In this document: positions 48,501 through 59,480 of the stretch, in pieces
Layout of the letters: each line of letters begins with the position of its first letter
Position numbering within the stretch: the first letter of the stretch is position 1
Assembly (NCBI GenBank): GCA_964059195.1
Contig: CAXKWD010000001.1
Span: 159,204,532-159,268,531 of the forward strand
Source of the DNA: Ectobius pallidus
Lineage: Eukaryota > Arthropoda > Insecta > Blattodea > Ectobiidae
Length of the DNA: 64,000 bases
Reading direction: 5' to 3'
The notes under the pieces: generated by a model
What the model was told of the DNA's origin: nothing
The model's database searches: none
What the model saw: only the letters and a program-made list of their open reading frames with translations
Program-made: the position numbers and the translations under genes

Positions 48501-48960
48501 TGCTAAATAAAGTTTCTAAAAGTAAACTAAACATAAATTCAATTTGAAAAATAAAAATTAAGATTACTAATAGAAGACTTTATTTATAATTAGTTATTCA
48601 GGCTGATAAAAGTTGTTTTAAAACTGCCTACTTTACCAGTGTAGAACTGTAAAGAAAATATCATTATGGAGGCCTTTGTTCTATCACAGTTACATAATTA
48701 AACATGAAGTAATGAGTATACTCAAATTGTGAGTGACAAAGTACCAGAGATGTATCTTAGAAGTGAATTACATAGTATTTATTGAAGTAACCATAATATC
48801 AGCTTTTGATAATTTTATTGAATTTATATTGTTGTCACTTACTTGCTGAAGAGCCGCAGGACAACGCACAGGATGATGAACATGAGGGCCATACCCACGA
48901 GAACACCAATCATGGCCGGATCTATATATTTAGGTGGCCCCGAGTCATCATTTTTGGGAG
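33512..48960 (-). CDS. Single-pass membrane protein, C-terminal three exons (partial, family unknown)
   Basis: The exons on the - strand are 48960-48843, 40266-40082 and 33645-33512. The first encodes APKNDDSGPPKYIDPA and a hydrophobic segment MIGVLVGMALMFIILCVVL ending LRLFSK. The second encodes ARWRENRTIFNTPNPRLMN, then SLLRDSKLLHG and a Ser/Arg-rich tail (RRGSRASVRAPSRQPS). The third encodes GSRRGSRGSNASNKSPQKSP, then a Thr/Val-rich end and the stop. Junction phases agree exactly (AA|A for Lys, G|GT for Gly) with GT-AG borders (gtaagt, gtaaga). The Arg-containing LRLFSKARWR next to the hydrophobic stretch argues for an outside-in type I topology with a basic, phosphorylatable tail of about 106 residues. 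The extracellular part must lie right of 48960; I saw none of it in the window. I do not recognise the family. Confidence 0.78.
33907..34075 (-). CDS. Candidate alternative last exon of the membrane-protein gene
   Basis: After an acceptor (tcccatgcag) at 34085-34076, a frame of 55 codons plus stop reads IIFCSGPLVTMTIHV, GGLTDCKGPVVEL, NTPIDRHSIQGVSINL and ends SSTA. Its first base would complete the Lys codon left by the 48843 donor (AA|A), so skipping exon 40082-40266 would stay open to the stop. Spliced from exon 40082 it would instead end after 11 residues. Base composition is richer in GC than its surroundings. This is only a prediction from frame and splice signals. Confidence 0.35.
34076..36818. 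other. Intron/intergenic sequence, nothing recognised
   Basis: AT-rich with a (TA)n tract near 35279-35296. Antisense frames at 34481 and 35378 lack domain or splice support. Confidence 0.5.
36819..37411 (-). mobile_element. MITE family GACTATTCC, - copy
   Basis: Reverse-complement relative of 18975-19592, starting on its own strand at gactattccattcata (37411) and ending ggtaatcccacaag near 36819. It contains the internal atggaatagtctt-type motif. It lies in the intron of the membrane-protein gene. Confidence 0.8.
38871..39647. mobile_element. Palindromic TA-flanked MITE (777 bp)
   Basis: The left end cagtgtgtttcacataagagttgg and the right end's complement cagtgtctttcacatacgag match, with TA duplicated at 38869-38870 and 39648-39649. 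The arms stay complementary almost to the centre near 39290 (for example tctcacaattacagttaaaa and ggccgagct), so the whole element can fold back. A Tc1/mariner-type TSD suggests that superfamily. Frames on the - strand at 39047 and 39571 are part of the repeat. Confidence 0.85.
40267..41439. other. Intron sequence, nothing recognised
   Basis: AT-rich; it includes a poly-G run near 40841 and an A run near 40921. The frames at 40580 and 40951 are AT-driven. Confidence 0.5.
41440..41660 (+). mobile_element. tRNA-derived SINE-like copy
   Basis: An A-box-like segment near 41455 and a B-box-like gggttcaatttctg at 41497 are followed by gaaacttccaggattcaggaccgggt and repetitive catttccatcattgcatcagg. 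This layout is that of insect tRNA SINEs. Confidence 0.55.
41661..42569. other. Intron sequence, nothing recognised
   Basis: AT-rich, with no frame, repeat end or structured motif that I can support. Confidence 0.5.
42570..42655 (-). mobile_element. tRNA-derived SINE fragment
   Basis: On the - strand, gctaatgcattagctgttg (A-box-like) is followed by a B-box-like gggttcaaattct. It ends abruptly. Confidence 0.4.
43349..43680 (+). mobile_element. tRNA-derived SINE-like copy
   Basis: The A-box-like tggtttagcattgctgg and B-box gggtttgatccc (43395-43406) are spaced as in a tRNA. The body shares ctgaggtaggga..tctggaatggggtgaac with 18538-18790. Confidence 0.65.
43681..45289. other. Intron sequence with short microsatellite
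   Basis: It contains a (GT)n tract at about 44512-44534. The 84-codon frame at 44228-44482 starts with a hydrophobic segment but has no homologue I know and no splice context. Confidence 0.45.
45290..45450 (-). mobile_element. tRNA-derived SINE copy
   Basis: On the - strand, tcggtgtagaggtagcatgc (A-box-like) and gtgggatcaaacctgg (B-box-like) are followed by the body whose complement reads gggcttcccagcttaaagtccctcc, a phrase I associate with a common insect SINE. Confidence 0.6.
46037..46269. mobile_element. Sola2-like MITE (233 bp)
   Basis: The ends are GGGTCAATCCAT at the left and ATGGATTGACCC at the right, with a 4-bp duplication taca at 46033-46036 and 46270-46273. The terminal motif and TSD size are those of the large element at 4593-11702 (GGGTCATTCCAT, TACT). 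Non-coding. Confidence 0.82.
46274..48842. other. Intron sequence; weak Penelope-like motif near 48012
   Basis: No coding sequence. The stretch ctgaagatgactgaataatagccaaaat near 48014 resembles the core of hammerhead-like motifs in Penelope-like terminal repeats, but no arms were found. Confidence 0.35.
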
Positions 48961-50825
48961 CTACCAGAAACCAACAAAATCCTGCATTAATCTGTTGCAA
49001 AAAATTTATTTTGTGCCTTAGAAAAAGAATGTGACCCAAAAAGGAAATCAGATTAAAAAGTGGTCAGCAATTTTATGAACCTTCTTTTACATTAGCCCAG
49101 AACTCAGTATTCGGGTGATTAGTTATTGTGTCTCTGATGATGTTTTATTTTGTATGGATGCAAAAGGTGCATCCTTATCCAATTACTGAAATAAAAATCA
49201 TGATTGCTTTTGAGATGGATATATGGATGAAAAATTTGAACGATATAGGTGTCCTTGATAACATGCACAATCATAATGGGTGTTTACCATGAAGAAAATG
49301 GAAGCACAATATTTGAGGCATAAAATGGTAGATTAAAGATATTTTGTGGAAGTTATTAGTAGAAAGATCCTAAAATTCTTGACTGAAATTGTTGGCATTT
49401 CCTCTGCTGGTCACGTTCCTTTTATTTACCTTTAAGATGCATGTGCTGTAAACAGTGAAGGAAGTGGGAAAGATCTAGAGGCAGTATGCTATTCCAAGGT
49501 TTTGTTTTATCATACCACAATATTTATTGTGAGATGCAGAAAATATTGTTCTTTACAGTCGGGATGTTCTTAATTAACTTCCTCCATTAATATATATGAT
49601 CGGCAAGCAGAAGCACAAGTCACGAACATCACGAATACATCACAAGTTACCAGACATAGACTTTTATACTGGCAATGACTACTGCTAAAAGAGTACCAAT
49701 GGATGAAAGATCATGAAAAGTAATTATATTACAACTCAAACAGATAATAGGGTCTACTATTTATTACAAAGTAAAGTTAAAAAATAGGATCCACTGTTTT
49801 TCAGTGGCGGTATGCTGTTTGACCACTGAAACTAGTGCCGGTGTGATATTGGAAACCAGTGCCGGTATTGCATACCGTTGCATACCACCTCACTTCCCTC
49901 ACTGGCTGTAAGTATATAAAGCTAAAAAAATCAGCAAGCAGAAAATATATTTGGACTGAGTAAGGTTGGGGGGATAGATCGTCTCAGAACAAGTTACTCA
50001 TTGCATTATACAATATGTTTTTTTTTTTATTTTTCCTGTATGAAATCTTAGGCAGGCTGTTCCTATTACTTTATTTTATCTTTGAAACACTTTCCATATA
50101 TATCTAATATCTCTTTCATTTATTCAAGGCAAAAATGTTTATTTTATAATAGGCAATAAGTAAAATATTTCTGCAGTTGAAAAATTACGGACACAATGAT
50201 GTAGGAAATGATATAATAGAGAAAAAGAATGAATTAAAATTAACTTAACTATCGTGACACTTAGACACTACTTTTGAATTGGATTGGGAAATGGGAGTAG
50301 TATAACTCAGCCTATAAGATTGCTAATCTAGCATTTGTGATTACTGTACATACATGTATAAATAACAAAAGAAATCCATAAATTTTCAAGACTTACATGA
50401 CTAGGCCATTTCTTAACCCAGCTCAGAAGCAGTATTGCTAAAAGAGCTTGTGAATGTAAGTCATTTACTGCTGTTATAAAACTTTCAGTATCAGCACTCA
50501 CATTATATTTTAATATAAGTCTGTTCTTCCCCTGTGAAAAATTCACTTATGCTCAATAAAACAGTATTGCATACATCGCTTATGCTCAATAAAACAGTAT
50601 TGCATACATCGCTTATTAAATATCATACATGAAAAGCGATTCGAAGATAGAAGGGTAAGATAATAGAACCTTCCTTAAGATCTTGCACAGGAAAAATCAC
50701 AAAGTGTAATGTGTGCTTGCTGAGAGATAATCCTTCCCAAGAGCACTCACAATTTATCTCCTGATCCTCCTTACCAATATGAATTTTACTTCAAAAGTGT
50801 TTTGTTTGAAGACTTTTTTATAGTT

Positions 50826-50910
<85 letters not shown>

Positions 50911-52554
50911 TTGCACACTGGTGACAATTTTTGCTAACATCTTTGATTTATTCAATTTTTGGTGGGGGGGTAATAAAGGTTTTCTTTCCCCCAAGCTTAA
51001 GTAACAGTACACAAGCACCTTTAAATAACCATAATAAACAAACATACTTTATGAACAATCATAATATATTGTCATATGTCCAATGGCATCTAGCTGATTG
51101 GTGGCCTCATCCCTTCTCCAATCACATCCAGTCAGTATAGGGTATTATGGGGGTCAGCTTTACAAACACCAGCCTCATTGCCTTCTGGATACTGTATCTC
51201 CCCTATTCTCCTCATAGCACTGAGTTAGCTTAGATCTTATACTAACAAGGGAACTGTACGGGTTGTCATGTCAAAACCTACCCTCAAATTTTGCATGTCA
51301 GTAGATCTTCATTGCAGAAAGACACATGCGAAAAATTAGCTGTTCATATAGACTTTAAATGGGTGAAAATTAATTGTGAGTTTTGCAAATTCGAAATATT
51401 GAATAGCCTCACAGCTGCCAGCGGGAGGGGGTAGTAGAGCCTCCGCTACATACTGTGAGTTGACGGCTGTCACAGTGCTGCATAGTACCGTTCTAGCTTT
51501 CCAAGTAGATCTTAGTTTGTCTTATCTCTCACTTTCCTTATCACTAAGGGGGTGGATAACACTATAATAATGCTTAATATCCTCCTGTGATACATACATT
51601 TTTATTCCAGTAGGTCTTGTGAAGTAATTAGTACTTATTTAAGTGTTTAGGATTAGTAAAATGAATCCAGTGTGCTGTTTAAATTGGTTCAATTAATACT
51701 ATTATTACTATTTTACTCTGGCCTATATTGACAAGTGCAATATGTAATATGTTGGTCCAAGTTTTTAAAACATAAAGAACAAGAAATGTCAATATTGAGA
51801 ACAGATTGTCTGAAGCGTTAGTGTTGTGCATGGTGAAAAATCTTTGTTTTAATAACATAAATTGAGTCGCTAACACCCACACACACACACTAACAAACAT
51901 AACCAACCCTTTAATGTCTATGCAGATTAAATAGTTTCAAAATGTGGAAATAACATCACTATCATATGAACTATCACATTCAATGAGTAACAACGTAGCA
52001 TCCTCCTCTACCTCACACCCAGCACTCATGTTCCCCAGCATGCAGGCTACTCAAGCGAGCTGTACAAGTGCCCGCTGTTGATTCTTTGTGTGGTAATACA
52101 AACACACGTATAGTGAAAAAATACCTTTGAGAAGTTGGACTTTTTCATGATGTTCATTTCTCAAATGACTACTCTTTTCTATTTAGTGAGGTGAAAATTC
52201 AGCCGTATGTCCAAAGTTCAAACAGTTGCATACAATGCCTTTTGTGCTAATTTACACTGCTTTCAAGCTTTTGATACCAGTACTTTCAGGTGTCATTGAG
52301 CTCTTTTGTTTTCTTTGGACTCCAAGACTCCCAGCAGCCCAGCCTGCCCAGATCTCAATCAATTAGTACCCCTCAAATTAGAGAATCCAGATGTGGAAGT
52401 AAATTTTCTGTAATAAATAAGATACTATGGAGGAAAGACAAATGGAGAAAATGAAAAATGTTTTGGCCTTGAAAAAAGGTGAGGGAAAACTTTATTGAAA
52501 AATCTTATCTTAATCATTTTCTTCTAGTTGAGCCTCCACCAGGGATGGTTCTGC
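48961..52554. other. Non-coding sequence upstream of the membrane-segment exon
   Basis: It contains a 33-bp tandem duplication at 50546-50611 and a long (TA)n array at about 50828-50908. The antisense frame at 50328-50546 has no family resemblance. I could find no further exon of the - strand gene. Confidence 0.45.
50828..50908. repeat. (TA)n microsatellite, about 80 bp
   Basis: Uninterrupted alternating T and A. The poly-Tyr/Ile frame on the - strand is an artefact of it. Confidence 0.97.
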
Positions 52555-52562
52555 ATTGCAAC

Positions 52563-52655
52563 TAGTGATGGGTCGACTCTTTTGAACGACTCTCATTTAC
52601 TAGCGGGAGTGAAAGAGCTAGCTTGTGCATTTGAGCTGGTTTTTTCCCATCACTA
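52563..52655. mobile_element. Very short hAT-type MITE (93 bp)
   Basis: TAGTGATGGG and CCCATCACTA are perfect 10-bp inverted ends, flanked by attgcaac (52555-52562) and gttgcaac (52656-52663), an 8-bp duplication with one mismatch. Confidence 0.72.
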
Positions 52656-52663
52656 GTTGCAAC

Positions 52664-54067
52664 TTCCAAGCTTGGTTATAACAGGCTTCCAGTGTTTTAC
52701 AGCGAACGGTTAGGTTCACTAAGCATGTACAATAGGAGGAGACTAGTTTTTTCAAGGATGCACTCAGGTGTATTTGAGTGTAGATAAAAAGTGATTTCTG
52801 TTTTATAGTGAAAGTTTATTGAAATAAATTATCTCCATTTTATATGTTTATGAACACAAATAAATTGTCGTTTTATATATATTATATAAATAATTTAATT
52901 ATTGGGGGGTACAGTAAAAATCTTTCTAAACCAGCCGATAGGAACATCTGCAAAAGTAGCATACTGGTGCGAAGGAATATTATGCCACTGCTGTGAGCTA
53001 AGGGATGCGTAACCATTAGAGAAAGCATTTCTGTTGGCAATACAGCTCTGACGGCCAATGGCATGTCCTCTAGCGGGGGGGGGGGAATTGTGTACCTATG
53101 GGAGTACAGGGATAAGAGAGGGTTAACTTGTTTTGATAGAGGGAGTACATATTGTCAGTACAGTATACTGTTCTTAATGCTATACTCCGTGACGGATCTC
53201 TTTCCTTTTGCATTGTTCTATAGACCTATAATTAGGCTTATTATTTGTTAAAAAGATTTTTTTTTCTTATGTCTTGCACTACCTACATATGGACATTTTT
53301 TTATAAGAGCAGAACCCCTTGTCCCTTCAATATGCCTCATTACTTAAATATGTTGGTTACCAAAGTTGCAACAAATTTTATGTTAAGAAAGCAAATTAAT
53401 ATGTAGTTGGTAATGTGTTAATTGAAGTGTACAAAATGCATTTTTATTGGGTTATTATTTTTCATTTTAGAGACTTCCCAAACACTAGAATTTTTTCTCA
53501 CTTAGTGATGGCTGGAATGTGATCAGTTCTAAACATAGTAATTAGCAAGACTTGCTTTTTAGTATAAAATAGAACAGAACAGCATTATTTTATTAATCCC
53601 GGTTAATAGTGCACGTGAAATGCTAATGCTGGAGGTAGTCATATTATAGTAGAAAATACTTGTAAGCAGAGTAGAGTGACGTAGTGGACAAGTGAAGTAA
53701 AGCCTTCTCAGAAATATCCCGTATACTCCAGTGATAGCACGTAAAAACAATTGACAGCCGCAGCACCAAGGAAATGCGAGAGGGAAATTTTATGATTTAT
53801 GTTGGGTGTCTACTGTCTGACATGGACGACTCCTAGTGAATGAGTACCGGTATGTGTTCTGTGGTGAGTGATGCTGTGTTTTAGTAGTACTGTAAGGTGG
53901 TCGTGTCTTGCGAATTTTTAGAGGTTGTTTTGTGGAATTTAAAAGCGTGTGAATTGAACATTAATTGTTTATGTAAACTTGTGTTTTGGTGCAGTGATCA
54001 GGGAAGAAACGTCGGCAAAGTTACTCCTAGAGAAGGTAAGAGCAAGCATAATGTTAAAACTACATTA
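52664..54067. other. Intergenic, nothing recognised
   Basis: A poly-G run is at about 53076-53085. Several short frames on both strands lack domains or splice signals. Confidence 0.45.
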
Positions 54068-54075
54068 TTGCATAC

Positions 54076-54368
54076 CAGGTGCGGATCCACGGGGGAGGAA
54101 ATGGGGGAAATTTCCTCCCCCAAAATTTGTAACATTAAGCGCAGATTATTCAAACGGTCAGCCTCCTAATAAATTTTGTAAAGACAACATAACCCAAATA
54201 CTTAAATTAAAGCAACAACATTCATTATTTTGAAATAGATTTGTAATAAAATGCTGAAATGTTCATTTTAATTTCAACTGTGTACTGGGAATAATTAATT
54301 TTTATGAGTAGAAACTTCCCTCTCTACTTTGGTCCCCCCCCCAAAAAATGTCTCTGGATCCGCCCCTG
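54076..54368. mobile_element. hAT-type MITE, 293 bp, TIR CAGGKGCGGATCCA
   Basis: It starts caggtgcggatccacgg and ends ctggatccgcccctg, with an 8-bp duplication ttgcatac at 54068-54075 and 54369-54376. The two overlapping short frames here (53897-54169 and 53979-54233) run into it and are not real genes. Confidence 0.87.
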
Positions 54369-54843
54369 TTGCATACTGTACTGTACCGCTTGATTGCAGT
54401 GTTCCCGAGCTTGCTTAACTGCTAATTATAACTGTAGCCTATTGTAGTTACGAACACATTACAGTAATACACGAAAGTGGGGACAAATGTACGTATTTTC
54501 CTCATTGGTTATGGCACCCGTTATTTGGCATTACCAGCTTACGTCGTTGGACTATCTTAAGATAAAAAAAACTGGTGTGTTCCTTTCGTTCGAATTTAAA
54601 AATGGAATTTTGGCGTGTAGTTAATAAAATGACAAAGATTTTTGGGTCGAACTTACATCTGTTGTGAAATTCTTACATCAACCATCCAGTAAGTCAGTAG
54701 ACCTATGTAATAGAGGCTCACGAGATAAAGTTCGTTGTTCTTGGCACACGGACATAACTTTCAAGCAGGGCAATCAGTAACTAAAAATAACACTCGAAAT
54801 AGGGGGTTCCTTACTGTTGGTAGAAACACCTTACCTGTTACAG

Positions 54844-54885
54844 CTATGTTATACTAGAACCTGGTATGTTATACTAGAACCTAAC
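54844..54885. repeat. 20-bp tandem duplication
   Basis: tatgttatactagaacctgg and tatgttatactagaacctaa lie head to tail. Confidence 0.9.
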
Positions 54886-54977
54886 CTCTAGTCTACAGAG
54901 TAATTTAATTAATTATGCGGGGATGGTTCCCATGACTTTGCACTATGTTTATTCACAGAACAAAAATCGGTTATTAC

Positions 54978-55890
54978 TTCCTCTGCCCGTACTATAGGTA
55001 GAGGAAGTATTCTTTCCGATCCCCAAATTCGAAGTTGAGTTTTAACATAAATACACGTTTTGAGGTCCTCTGAATCCAAAAAATACTATTTTCGGAAACA
55101 TGTATGTGAACAGCCTGTCTCCATAATTGGAAATCGTATGAAAACAAAATTTTGTATTTGGGTTAGGTACCTTCTGAGGATGTAACACAAAGATGGCGAC
55201 ATGATTCTCTTATTTTTAAGGGACTTCACATGAAGACATTTTCTTTTTTTGCGATTTTCTTTAAATTTTGCACGTGGATTGCTTATACCAAGTGCTAAAA
55301 CTTGCTTGAAATATTTTTCGAGGGAATTCTCTGACGGTTAGTTTAAAAGCCACGCGCTCTTTGCATTATGGCCTCTTGTAACGGAAAATCGTACAAAAAC
55401 AAAATTTTGTATTTGGGTTAGGTACCTTCTGGATATGTGACACGAAGGGTGATGACGACTTTCTCTTATTTTGAAGGGGACTTTACATGAAGGCAATTTC
55501 GTTAGTAGCGATTTTCTCGAAAACAGCTCTTACGATTTTGTTTAGATTTTACACATGGGGTGCTTATACTAACAGCTAAAACTTTTATTTGAAACATTTT
55601 TTCGAAAAAAATTATCTGAATGGTAATTATAAGCCATCCACTCTGAAATGTCTTGTTCTATATCACAATGTGAAGTGAGAAAAATCTATTGGTCATGCTA
55701 AAATTAAGGAAGTTACGAGAGTACATTAATAAGAATTTATTTGGGTTATATCTTTCGGAGATGCGATGTGGGAACGACTTTCTCTTAATTTTTACAACCA
55801 ATTTACTTGGAGAGAATGTTATACACAATAATTATATAATATTAAGAGGCCAATTTTTATTTGGACAGAGGAAGTTATGTGAATTTCACA
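54978..55890 (+). repeat. Dispersed repeat built of about 258-bp tandem units
   Basis: It begins acttcctctgcccgta and ends gacagaggaagttatgtga. Inside, aaacaaaattttgtatttgggttaggtaccttctg recurs at about 55140 and 55399, followed each time by ctcttatttt..aggg, acatgaag and gcttatac; a third diverged unit follows to about 55880. Parts of the same family, inverted, are at 8320-8445 and 9553-9730. The class is not known to me. The frame 55689-55925 is inside it. Confidence 0.75.
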
Positions 55891-57479
55891 TCAGATTTTT
55901 TTTTATCTTTGTGGGTTCTTCATAAACCAGAGAAATTATATAGTAATTTAGTTTTTGTGGGAAATGTCCGAAACACTATGAAAATGAGAATGAAGATGTC
56001 ACTTTTGTAACATATAAATGGCAGTCTGTGGCCAGAAAATATCTGTTAGAAAGCGAGAATTACGACTGGCAGCGAGTTGCGCTTGGGTCACATGATCCAG
56101 AAACAAGGCTGGGATTGTAAACCCGATGGCGATCAACACTAATATCACTATTCCTAACCTAACCTGTTCTTAACCTAACTGCCACCAACCTTACTGCTCA
56201 ACATGTCACTAACACTAATATCACTATTTCTAACCTAACTGTCACTTACCTAGAATCTGAAGTTGGAATGTAGTGCGGGGCGAAAGTGTGCGAAGTGCGT
56301 AATGAAGGAAACTAAACCCACTTATGGTGCAGTTTAATCACTATAATAATAGCCTATTGAAGGCTGTACCATATTAGCAAATTATTCTAACAATCGCTAC
56401 TGATACCGGTCCCACGAAAAAACCTTCCCCTTCCCCTTCAAATTCAAATTAAAATTAAAATTCAAATTCAAAATGAATTGACCGGGATTGAATCCCGTGT
56501 TCCAGCCATGTAAGACAAACTGTATGTTGCCCTATCTTGAGGCAACCAGCATAATGATAGTAAACTTATTCTATAGCTAACATATTTGCTATAAATTGTG
56601 ATTTTAATCTTGTTCATATCGAATTGCCTTAAACTGCATTTGTTTTAACATACTGACTCCAAAAAGATTTTCCCTAAAATAAACTGGTCGTAAAATGAGA
56701 CATGATTTCCGGTGGGTTAGTGGAAGAGGTGCCTTCGCATCTCGAGAGAGAGAACTTGAGTGAGTTACCTGTATTGGCCTTTGCTTAAGCTAAAAAAGGC
56801 AGAGTAACTTATATAGTATGAGCATCGGAGATTCTTTTGAATTATACCGATTGCTTACTAAGCTTTAAAGCAGAGGGCACTGTGGCTTATTAATGGGCTT
56901 CAGGCATTTTAAGTCCTTGACCAAGGATGGAAGGAAACATACGGTAGCTTTAATGAAACAAACGTGGTTGACAATATATCCAATATCGGCAAGCATGTTC
57001 GGATCAGCGGATGCAGTCAATACTGTCATTTTCCGATATAGGTTCCTACTGCTCATCCCATAATCTCTCTACAGTAGGCCTACTAGTTAGCATTATGTAT
57101 TATATATAAGCTTACAGCTTACTAATCTTTTACGAAACGGGATTTCCTGTAGTTGTGTAGCTTGACAGTAGTTTGATATTTTTGTTCATATTAAATATCA
57201 ACGGTTATTTTTTAAAGAACAAGTCTGCTTATAACACAGGAGCGCTACGGCTAAGAGCAATTTAAGAACAGTAAAAAGTGATGAAGATTTCAAAAAATGA
57301 AGAAATATTGATGGACCTCATAGAAAATATATCTAAACTTCGATAATTAGGAAGCTTCATTACAAGAGGTCCACATTACTCGAAGTAAATTAGGGAAAGG
57401 ATAGCAGTGGCCAAAACTGTTTTAAACAAAATATGACTCTGTTGACTTGTTGTTGAAGGAAAGTGGAGAAAATTCGGTG
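55891..57479. other. Intergenic; short TTAGG-like stretch
   Basis: Around 56150-56245 the phrases cctaacctaacc, ttaacctaact and ctaacctaact appear within a duplicated block containing aacactaatatcactat. A - strand SINE-like fragment with ggattcaatcccgg lies near 56480-56550. Confidence 0.4.
56480..56550 (-). mobile_element. tRNA-derived SINE fragment
   Basis: On the - strand, ggttgcctcaagatagg is followed by a B-box-like gggattcaatcccgg. Ends are not defined. Confidence 0.35.
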
Positions 57480-57715
57480 GAGAGACAACATGATGAATGA
57501 AAAAGTTTTATGAAGAGTGTATGAGAAGATATGTATAATTTAAACTGGATGTTATCGAAGGAAAATAAAAGGAACAAGAAAAGTTGGAAAGAAGAATTGA
57601 GATATTGGATGACATAAAGAATAAAAGAAGCTGTAGAGAGTTAAAAGATGCAGCAGAAGATAGAAAGTGTAAGGCAGAAATGTCGAAAATTATAGAACTT
57701 GACTATCATCATGTC
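57480..57715 (+). pseudogene. Possible C-terminal remnant of a LINE ORF2
   Basis: In one frame a stretch reads LERRIEILDDIKNKRS, then RELKDAAEDRK. This resembles the C-terminal tail of some LINE reverse-transcriptase proteins (LDDI..R.Y.ELK..A.DR). The frame is open for only about 40 codons and no RT motifs are nearby. Confidence 0.3.
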
Positions 57716-58250
57716 TGATTTCATGTCTTCAAAACTCGAATTAAGTATTAACCGTTAGTGGTGTAACCAGTTATAAAAATAGCGACTCTGTTTACATGTA
57801 GCTTAGAGAACTTCCTTTCTCCTGGTTTGTTTGATCGGTTGACCGCTCGATTCGCTCATTCCTTGCAAAGTGACAGTTCCGTGCAACATTTACCGTACTT
57901 CCCTTCTCATTTTGTTTGCAAAAAGCAAATCTGTGAAAGCAGGTTGTTCAGGGAACTTTCTAAGGTTTACAAAGATAAGGATTAGGCCTATTGTAGATCG
58001 CAATGGTAGTATTTATTCAACATTTATATTTTAATGTTTTAATTCTGTAAAAGACTAAAATAATTACTGGAACGAAAACATTTACGTAACTTATGACTTC
58101 GTTTGATTTTATTAAATTAAGCAACCTTAGAGTTATATCTAATTTTATATAATGTTACTTAATAAAATTTCAGTTTTAATGAACTTCATTTCCAGTAAGG
58201 TGCATCGATATTAAAACTTGAAAAACATATCAGATCCTTAGTAAAATATT
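57716..58250. other. Intergenic, nothing recognised
   Basis: AT-rich with no repeat or frame that I can support. Confidence 0.5.
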
Positions 58251-59480
58251 TTCTGGGACCAGAACTCAAACATTTAGCATACATAAATAAAACATATCAC
58301 ACACATTAAAACAATGGTAGTAACAATATTTAAAATGTCAGTCGTTTATGACGCTACCTGTCCAGTCCTCCTCCTTGCTGGATCTTAGATTGTCATATGT
58401 TAAAAAGATGCATTTCGGCACCAATGATGGGCCATCTTCAGTTTTATTTGAGGAATTGACAATGTGATCCTCTGTCACTATCACTTGGTGCAATGATACA
58501 ATATAAACGACTAGCTTAAAAGACCCGGCGTCGCCCGGGTTTTGTATTTTGTAATTGGAAATTAGCTTATGAAGGATTTTAAATTTTAAATTCTAGGTCC
58601 TTATATAGGCATTTATAATTTGAAATAGGAAGAACGACTTATTACACTCAAACTATTCCCTCAGAAAACGCTTGATATAGTTTTTTATGGCTCATAGAGG
58701 ATCTAGAATTTTGCATCCCATCGCTTGTACAGTGCACAGCAAGCCTGGTAGAGGTTTAAATAAGAAGAAACAGAAATTCCAGTAACATAAAATTGCAATA
58801 TCGAGGCGGGAAATTTCCCACTCTTATGTTACCATAAAACCGTTTTGGAGATGAAATTAAACAGGAAGCATTATCACTTTCATACTTTTCTCTCCAAAAA
58901 CCTGCGATATAATATAATAATATACACATTACCATACCTCGTTTTGTTTTCTCTATGTCCAGGGTAGAGAAAGTTATGTGATTCCATTATTTTAGTGGAT
59001 TTCATTCTGTAATATTTATTTATAACATGAATTATTTTGATAACTTCTCTTATTTGTCAAAAGTGCATTTCATTTGTTTTTTCCAAGCCCACCTGATACC
59101 ATTTGGCAACAATATATTCTGTGATTTGGAATTGATAATTCTATGTAAAAAGGGATTAAGTATTTTCAAAAACATTTAATTTTTGGCATTTAGAATCAGA
59201 ATTTTTCAAAATCCTTTCTTAGTGAGCACCTACATTATGAAACGAAGGCACTGTCAAAATTCCAAGTCTCTACCTGTTATAGTTTAGGCTGTACGTTGAT
59301 TCCTGTCATTCAGTCAATCAGTCAGTCAGTCATTCATTCAGTCAGTCAGTCAGTCAGGACAAAGCCTTTTATATATAGAGAGATTGACATTTTAAATGTT
59401 GTGACTACCATTGTTTTAATGTGTGTGTGGTAGGCTATGTTTTATTTATGTATGCTAATGTTTGAGTTCTGGTCCCAGAA
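58251..59480. repeat. Penelope-like foldback with inserted repeat
   Basis: Arms 58251-58342 and 59383-59480 are inverted copies (ttctgggaccagaactcaaac, aataaaacata, attaaaacaatggtagt). Between them, 58343-58508 carries on the - strand ctgaagatggcccatcattgg..gccgaaatgc, a hammerhead-like core typical of Penelope-like terminal repeats. 58509-59382 is a separate repeat, starting acccggcgtcgcccgggt and ending with a (cagt)n tract and tatatagaga. No RT was seen. Confidence 0.6.
58509..59382 (+). mobile_element. Repeat with acccggcgtcgcccggg start and (CAGT)n/TATATAGA end
   Basis: The GC-rich opening, the cagtcagtcagt tract at about 59310-59357 and the tatatatagagag end look like a common animal retroposon pattern. 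I cannot name the family. It lies inside the inverted repeat 58251-59480. Confidence 0.5.

Noticed and set aside
49805..49895. Possible MITE with cagtggcggtatgc and gcataccacctcact ends
   Set aside because: The ends are imperfect and no target-site duplication could be found.
50328..50546. Antisense frame after a ttcacag-type acceptor, considered as an upstream exon of the membrane-protein gene
   Set aside because: It has no clear donor in the right place and no ectodomain-like content.
50818..51045. Poly-Tyr/Ile frame on the - strand
   Set aside because: It is the translation of the (TA)n array.
53897..54233. Two overlapping frames that might be a first exon with a gtaaga donor near 54034
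   Set aside because: Both run into the hAT MITE at 54076 and show no protein resemblance; the donor alone is weak.
56140..56250. CCTAA-containing stretch, possible interstitial telomere repeat (insect TTAGG)
   Set aside because: Only two or three imperfect units in a row, within a local duplication; too short to call telomeric.
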